Part shown: one piece after another, positions 4,860 through 5,626 of the stretch
Numbering within the stretch: position 1 is the first letter of the stretch
Layout: every line of letters starts with the position of its first letter
Origin: Solirubrobacteraceae bacterium
Lineage (GTDB): Bacteria; Actinomycetota; Thermoleophilia; Solirubrobacterales; Solirubrobacteraceae
DNA length: 5,626 nucleotides
Direction: 5' to 3'
Assembly: GCA_025455895.1 (NCBI GenBank)
Contig: JALOLQ010000117.1
Coordinates: 1-5,626, forward strand
Position numbers and translations under genes: made by a program
Notes under the pieces: model-generated
What the model was told of the DNA's origin: nothing
Database searches by the model: none
The model's input: the letters and a program-made list of their open reading frames with translations, nothing else

Positions 4860-5626
4860 GTGAGCGAGACGATCACCTCCGGGGCCTGGGCCGTCGGCCT
4901 GGCCACGATCACCGACGGCGGGGTCGTGCTCGACACGCTCTACCCCGCACCGGAGCTCGGCGCGCCGCCCGAGGGGGCGCCCCCCGGGACGCGCGAGATC
5001 GACGCCCACCACGCTGCCCGCCTGGGTGCGGAGGGCGTCGCCGAGGCCGCCGGCCGCGACGAGCTGCGCCGCGTGCGCCTCGCGCCGGTGCTGACCGTGA
5101 TCGGCGACCTCCAGCAGCCGCCGGCCGACGCCCATGACGCCTACCTGCGCCTGCAGCTGCTCTCCCAGCGCCGGGTCGCGCCGCGCACGATCGCGATGGA
5201 CGGCGTCTTCGGCGTGCTCGCCAACGTCGTCTGGACGAGCGCGGGACCGTGCGAGGTCGCGGGCTTCGAGGCCACGCGGATGCGCTACCTCGCGCACGGT
5301 CGGCGGCTCGAGGTGTTCGGGGTCGACAAGTTCCCGCGGATGACCGACTACGTCGTGCCCGGCGGCGTGCGGATCGCCGACGCCGACCGCGTGCGGCTCG
5401 GCGCGCACCTGGCGGACGGGACGACCGTCATGCACGAGGGCTTCGTGAACTTCAACGCCGGCACGCTCGGCGCCTCGATGGTCGAGGGCCGGATCAGCGC
5501 GGGGGTCGTCGTCGGGGCGGGCTCGGACCTCGGCGGCGGCGCGTCGGTCATGGGCACGCTCTCCGGCGGCGGGACCGAGGTCATCCGCGTCGGCGACGGC
5601 TGCCTGATCGGTGCCAACGCCGGCAT
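4860..5626 (+). CDS. dapD: Tetrahydrodipicolinate N-succinyltransferase DapD, actinobacterial type (3' end cut by window)
   Basis: This enzyme transfers succinyl from succinyl-CoA to tetrahydrodipicolinate, committing the pathway to the succinylase branch. The frame is open from GTG 4860 to the window edge, giving 255 residues; the mycobacterial enzyme has about 317, so roughly the last fifth is missing. The N-terminal domain (about 1-110) starts SGAWAVGLATI and holds DAYLRLQLLSQRRVAP. The middle part has GVFGVLANVVWT (115-126) and VDKFPRMTDYVVP (155-167). From about 168 a left-handed beta-helix of hexapeptide repeats begins: GVRIADADRVRLGAHLADGT, then HEGFVNFNAGTLGASMVEGRISAG and GGGASVMGTLSGGG. 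E209 in VEGRIS corresponds to the catalytic glutamate described for the M. tuberculosis enzyme. The protein should be a cytoplasmic trimer. It begins 10 bases after the dapC stop without a visible Shine-Dalgarno sequence, and a possible -10 element lies 7 bases upstream. The close match to the mycobacterial form, not the E. coli form, supports an actinobacterial origin. Confidence 0.93.
   Translation, partial: MSETITSGAWAVGLATITDGGVVLDTLYPAPELGAPPEGAPPGTREIDAHHAARLGAEGVAEAAGRDELRRVRLAPVLTVIGDLQQPPADAHDAYLRLQLLSQRRVAPRTIAMDGVFGVLANVVWTSAGPCEVAGFEATRMRYLAHGRRLEVFGVDKFPRMTDYVVPGGVRIADADRVRLGAHLADGTTVMHEGFVNFNAGTLGASMVEGRISAGVVVGAGSDLGGGASVMGTLSGGGTEVIRVGDGCLIGANAG

Noticed and set aside
3172..4863. 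563-codon plus-strand frame over dapE and dapC
   Set aside because: It is a frame-shifted, arginine-rich shadow of two genes with complete catalytic motifs.
2525..4936. 803-codon open frame on the minus strand across dapE and dapC
   Set aside because: It lies opposite two clearly functional genes, has Arg/Gly/Ala-rich low-information sequence without domains, and long antisense frames are expected at this GC content.
4973..4984. 12-base perfect palindrome GGGGGCGCCCCC
   Set aside because: It falls within a Pro/Gly-rich linker of dapD near its start, has no loop or T-run, and is explained by codon choice.
4473..5435. Minus-strand open frame opposite dapC and dapD
   Set aside because: The opposite strand carries well-conserved DapC and DapD sequences; the antisense product has no recognisable features.

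Overview
The window is a gene-dense stretch of very GC-rich DNA (well over 70% GC by eye, with almost every third codon position G or C). All seven genes lie on the + strand, with gaps of ten bases or fewer or short overlaps. Most start codons are GTG. The DapD-type enzyme at the right edge has the actinobacterial (Mycobacterium-like) form. Together with the base composition this points to a high-GC Actinomycetota, possibly a Thermoleophilia/Solirubrobacterales-like lineage. That placement is an inference from style, not a database result.

Left part (about 60-2038): a molybdate uptake and sensing operon. A 23-base near-perfect palindrome and a possible -10 element lie just before modA (molybdate-binding lipoprotein). 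modB (permease) follows with a 4-base overlap, then a small one-component regulator with a MerR/excisionase-type helix-turn-helix and a molybdate-binding TOBE/Mop domain. The obvious model is that the regulator senses molybdate and acts on the palindrome. No modC ATPase is present in the window. Bases 1-62 hold no gene that I can support.

Middle (2035-2607): a DUF429-family protein (predicted RNase H-like fold, function unknown), joined to the regulator by a 4-base overlap and therefore probably co-translated with it.

Right part (2618-5626): three genes of the succinylase branch of diaminopimelate/lysine synthesis, in the order dapE, dapC, dapD, the reverse of the reaction order. DapD makes N-succinyl-2-amino-6-ketopimelate, DapC transaminates it and DapE removes the succinyl group. 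dapD runs off the right edge after 255 codons.

The most interesting signal is small. The three genes without a convincing Shine-Dalgarno sequence (modA, dapE, dapD) each carry a TAGNNT hexamer 7-8 bases before the start codon, which is the layout of leaderless bacterial promoters. In the last two the TAG is also the stop codon of the preceding gene. This would split the apparently continuous array into separate transcription units. I see no RNA genes, mobile elements, CRISPR arrays or convincing terminators, and no evidence for a wholly new system.
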